Below are positions 13,407 to 14,803 of a stretch of DNA of 14,803 bases, piece by piece. A model generated the notes under the pieces. That model ran no database searches. It worked only from the letters and a program-made list of their open reading frames with translations, and was not told where the DNA came from. This DNA comes from Pseudomonadota bacterium (GTDB lineage: Bacteria > Pseudomonadota > Alphaproteobacteria > Rs-D84), in NCBI GenBank assembly GCA_009781955.1, contig WQUT01000020.1, positions 1-14,803 of the forward strand, written 5' to 3'. A program made the position numbers and the translations under genes. Position 1 is the stretch's first letter; each line of letters begins with the position of its first letter.

Positions 13407-13415
13407 TGATATAAT
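13407..13415 (+). promoter_or_regulatory. Extended -10 promoter of the 3' exported protein gene
   Basis: TG-A-TATAAT (13407-13415) is a perfect extended -10 element with no good -35 box. Transcription would start near 13422. The leader then carries ATAAAGCGAGAG and GAGAGG as Shine-Dalgarno directly before the ATG at 13444. Confidence 0.5.
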
Positions 13416-13443
13416 TTAACAGATTATAAAGCGAGAGAGGACC

Positions 13444-14803
13444 ATGAGAAAATCATCCTTATTTGTTATTTTTGGCTTGCTGTTTGCGGCCTATGCCGCG
13501 GTTCCCGCGCCCGCGAACGCCGCGGATGCGGCGTCCGGCCGTCCCGCCGCCATAGCGAACGTAATCGCAGCGACATCGTCTTCGCGGCCGGCCCTGGCCA
13601 ACATGCGCGCGCCCAATATGTCCGTTGCGATACCAAAGCCCAGCATCCAGGCAACCGTCAGCGGCCCCGGCCACGTTGCCGGCGGAACCGGAACCGGAAC
13701 CGGAAATGGCGGCGCGGTAACCGCAACCCCGCCGGCGGAAAAAAATAGCGCGACCTGTCGCGAGGCTTACCGCCAATGCATGGACGATTTCTGTCTGATG
13801 GATGAATCCGAAGGATTGCGCTGTGCATGTTCCGACAATATAAACGCGTCCAAATCGCTGATAAAAAGCATAACCGATGTCCAGCAACAGGCCGAAGATC
13901 TGTATACCACCGGCGTGGAACGCGAAAAGCTGGGCGCCCAGGCAATGATAGTATTCGGCACCGGGGCAAAGGCGCGGTCGCGGGGAATAGACTGGAGCAC
14001 CTGGATGAACAGCGGGGACAGCGCGTCGCTGGATTCCGACCAAGACATAGGGGACAGCCTGTTCGCGATGGCGGCCGACGGGTGCAAAGCGCGGCTCGCC
14101 GCGTGCGGGCCGGACGCGGATATGGAAGAAACGCTGTATTCGCGCATGATCGCCAACGACTGCAAGCATTTCAGCGCGTTCCTGAAAGACCAGCAGAAAA
14201 TCGCGAACAACAACCTGGCCGCGGGACAGAAAGCCGTGCGCGCGGCGCGCACCAGCATGCTGGCGACAACCAACAAATACAATCGCGGCGAATGCTTGCT
14301 GGCGCTGAAATCCTGCATCGCGACCAAGGGCGGCTGCGGCGATAATTTTGAAAATTGCCTGGACGCGTCGCTGTTGGCGCGCCGAACAAAGGCTTGCGAC
14401 AATATACTGGATCAATGCATGTATACGCGGGACGAGGTTTTGGACGACTGGGCCGCGGAGTCTAAGCGCGTCTTGGCGGATGCCGCGAAATACGCGGACA
14501 TGAACAAGCGCAATACTTGTCTGGCGCGCATACGCGCGTGCTTGTCGGATAATTGCAGCGCGTCTTACGATGTGAAAAACGCGACCGATTCGGCGTGCCT
14601 GACCAACGTCAATATCGCGGCCGGAATATGCCCCATTATCACCGAATGCAATACCTTGGTGCCGGGATTAAAGAATGTCATCGGCGACCAGCTGGCGTAT
14701 TTGCGCGTTCAATTCTGCCAGAACGACATAGACAAGTGTTTGCAAGACAAATGCGGCGCGGACTATACGGCGCCGGAATGCCTGGGCAAGCGGACGGCCG
14801 ACA
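13444..14803 (+). CDS. Exported Cys-rich protein sharing a signature with the 1143-residue protein, 3' truncated
   Basis: The frame from ATG 13444 is open to the window end (453 codons plus one base), so the gene continues outside. A Sec signal peptide is clear (MRKSSLFVIFGLLFAAYAAV, cut near APANA). A low-complexity Ala/Pro/Gly region follows (about 27-100), with a GTGTGTG stretch from three GGAACC hexamers. Then comes the signature C105, C112, C117, C127, C129 (CREAYRQCMDDFC, then RCACS). Beyond it, paired cysteines recur (for example CLLALKSC, CDNILDQC, CLARIRAC, CQNDIDKC), each pair six residues apart, suggesting repeated helical disulfide hairpins. Spacing of the signature, CX6CMDX2FCX9CXC, is identical in the 1143-residue protein. 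It is preceded by a strong Shine-Dalgarno, GAGAGG. A structural or adhesive envelope protein is a guess; no enzyme motif is seen. Confidence 0.85.
   Translation, partial: MRKSSLFVIFGLLFAAYAAVPAPANAADAASGRPAAIANVIAATSSSRPALANMRAPNMSVAIPKPSIQATVSGPGHVAGGTGTGTGNGGAVTATPPAEKNSATCREAYRQCMDDFCLMDESEGLRCACSDNINASKSLIKSITDVQQQAEDLYTTGVEREKLGAQAMIVFGTGAKARSRGIDWSTWMNSGDSASLDSDQDIGDSLFAMAADGCKARLAACGPDADMEETLYSRMIANDCKHFSAFLKDQQKIANNNLAAGQKAVRAARTSMLATTNKYNRGECLLALKSCIATKGGCGDNFENCLDASLLARRTKACDNILDQCMYTRDEVLDDWAAESKRVLADAAKYADMNKRNTCLARIRACLSDNCSASYDVKNATDSACLTNVNIAAGICPIITECNTLVPGLKNVIGDQLAYLRVQFCQNDIDKCLQDKCGADYTAPECLGKRTAD

Noticed and set aside
13459..14415. Long minus-strand open frame opposite the exported protein gene
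   Set aside because: It is a mirror of the strongly GC-biased plus-strand gene, lacks a signal, promoter or recognisable motif, and the plus frame has a signal peptide, Shine-Dalgarno and Cys signature.

Overview
This 14.8 kb window looks like chromosomal DNA of an alphaproteobacterium, probably host- or gut-associated and known mainly from metagenomes. The lineage guess rests on the style of ParC, IF-1 and SecG, on a mixed but fairly GC-rich composition with AT-rich spacers, and on long secreted Cys-rich proteins; it is inference, because no taxonomic search could be run.

Layout. 1-131: end of rpsU (ribosomal protein S21) and a strong symmetric terminator. 309-722: an unrecognised small protein with two membrane segments, with its own promoter and terminator. 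844-3183: parC (topoisomerase IV subunit A), with a palindromic repeat inserted in frame. 3332-5501: two unrecognised genes, a protein with three tandem helix-turn-helix-like units and a 507-residue cytoplasmic protein; both have their own TTGACA-type promoter. 5502-6749 (minus): a membrane-anchored M23 (LytM-type) murein endopeptidase. 6771-7781: prmC (release-factor glutamine methyltransferase), diverging from the peptidase gene and carrying four separate repeat insertions. 7852-12112 (minus): two exported Cys-rich proteins of 252 and 1143 residues, probably one operon with the large gene first. 12355-12642: infA with an extra Ala/Pro tail. 12655-12731: tRNA-Arg(ACG). 12882-13202: secG. 13203-13443: a duplicated copy of the secG tail and AT-rich regulatory DNA. 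13444 to the window end: a third exported Cys-rich protein, cut off by the window, sharing a precise cysteine signature with the 1143-residue protein.

How it fits together. The housekeeping part serves translation (S21, IF-1, tRNA-Arg, PrmC), chromosome decatenation (ParC), secretion (SecG) and wall remodelling (M23). The accessory part is an envelope or secreted protein family and an orphan two-gene module.

The most striking pattern is the repeat load. At least four families of palindromic or inverted repeats occur, and several copies sit inside essential reading frames without breaking them. This resembles in behaviour the palindromic elements known from Rickettsia. The 5' ends are also unusual: three genes (3978, 6749 minus, 6771) have plausible promoters that would start transcription at or within a few bases of the start codon, suggesting leaderless mRNAs. 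I see no CRISPR array, transposase or phage structural gene.
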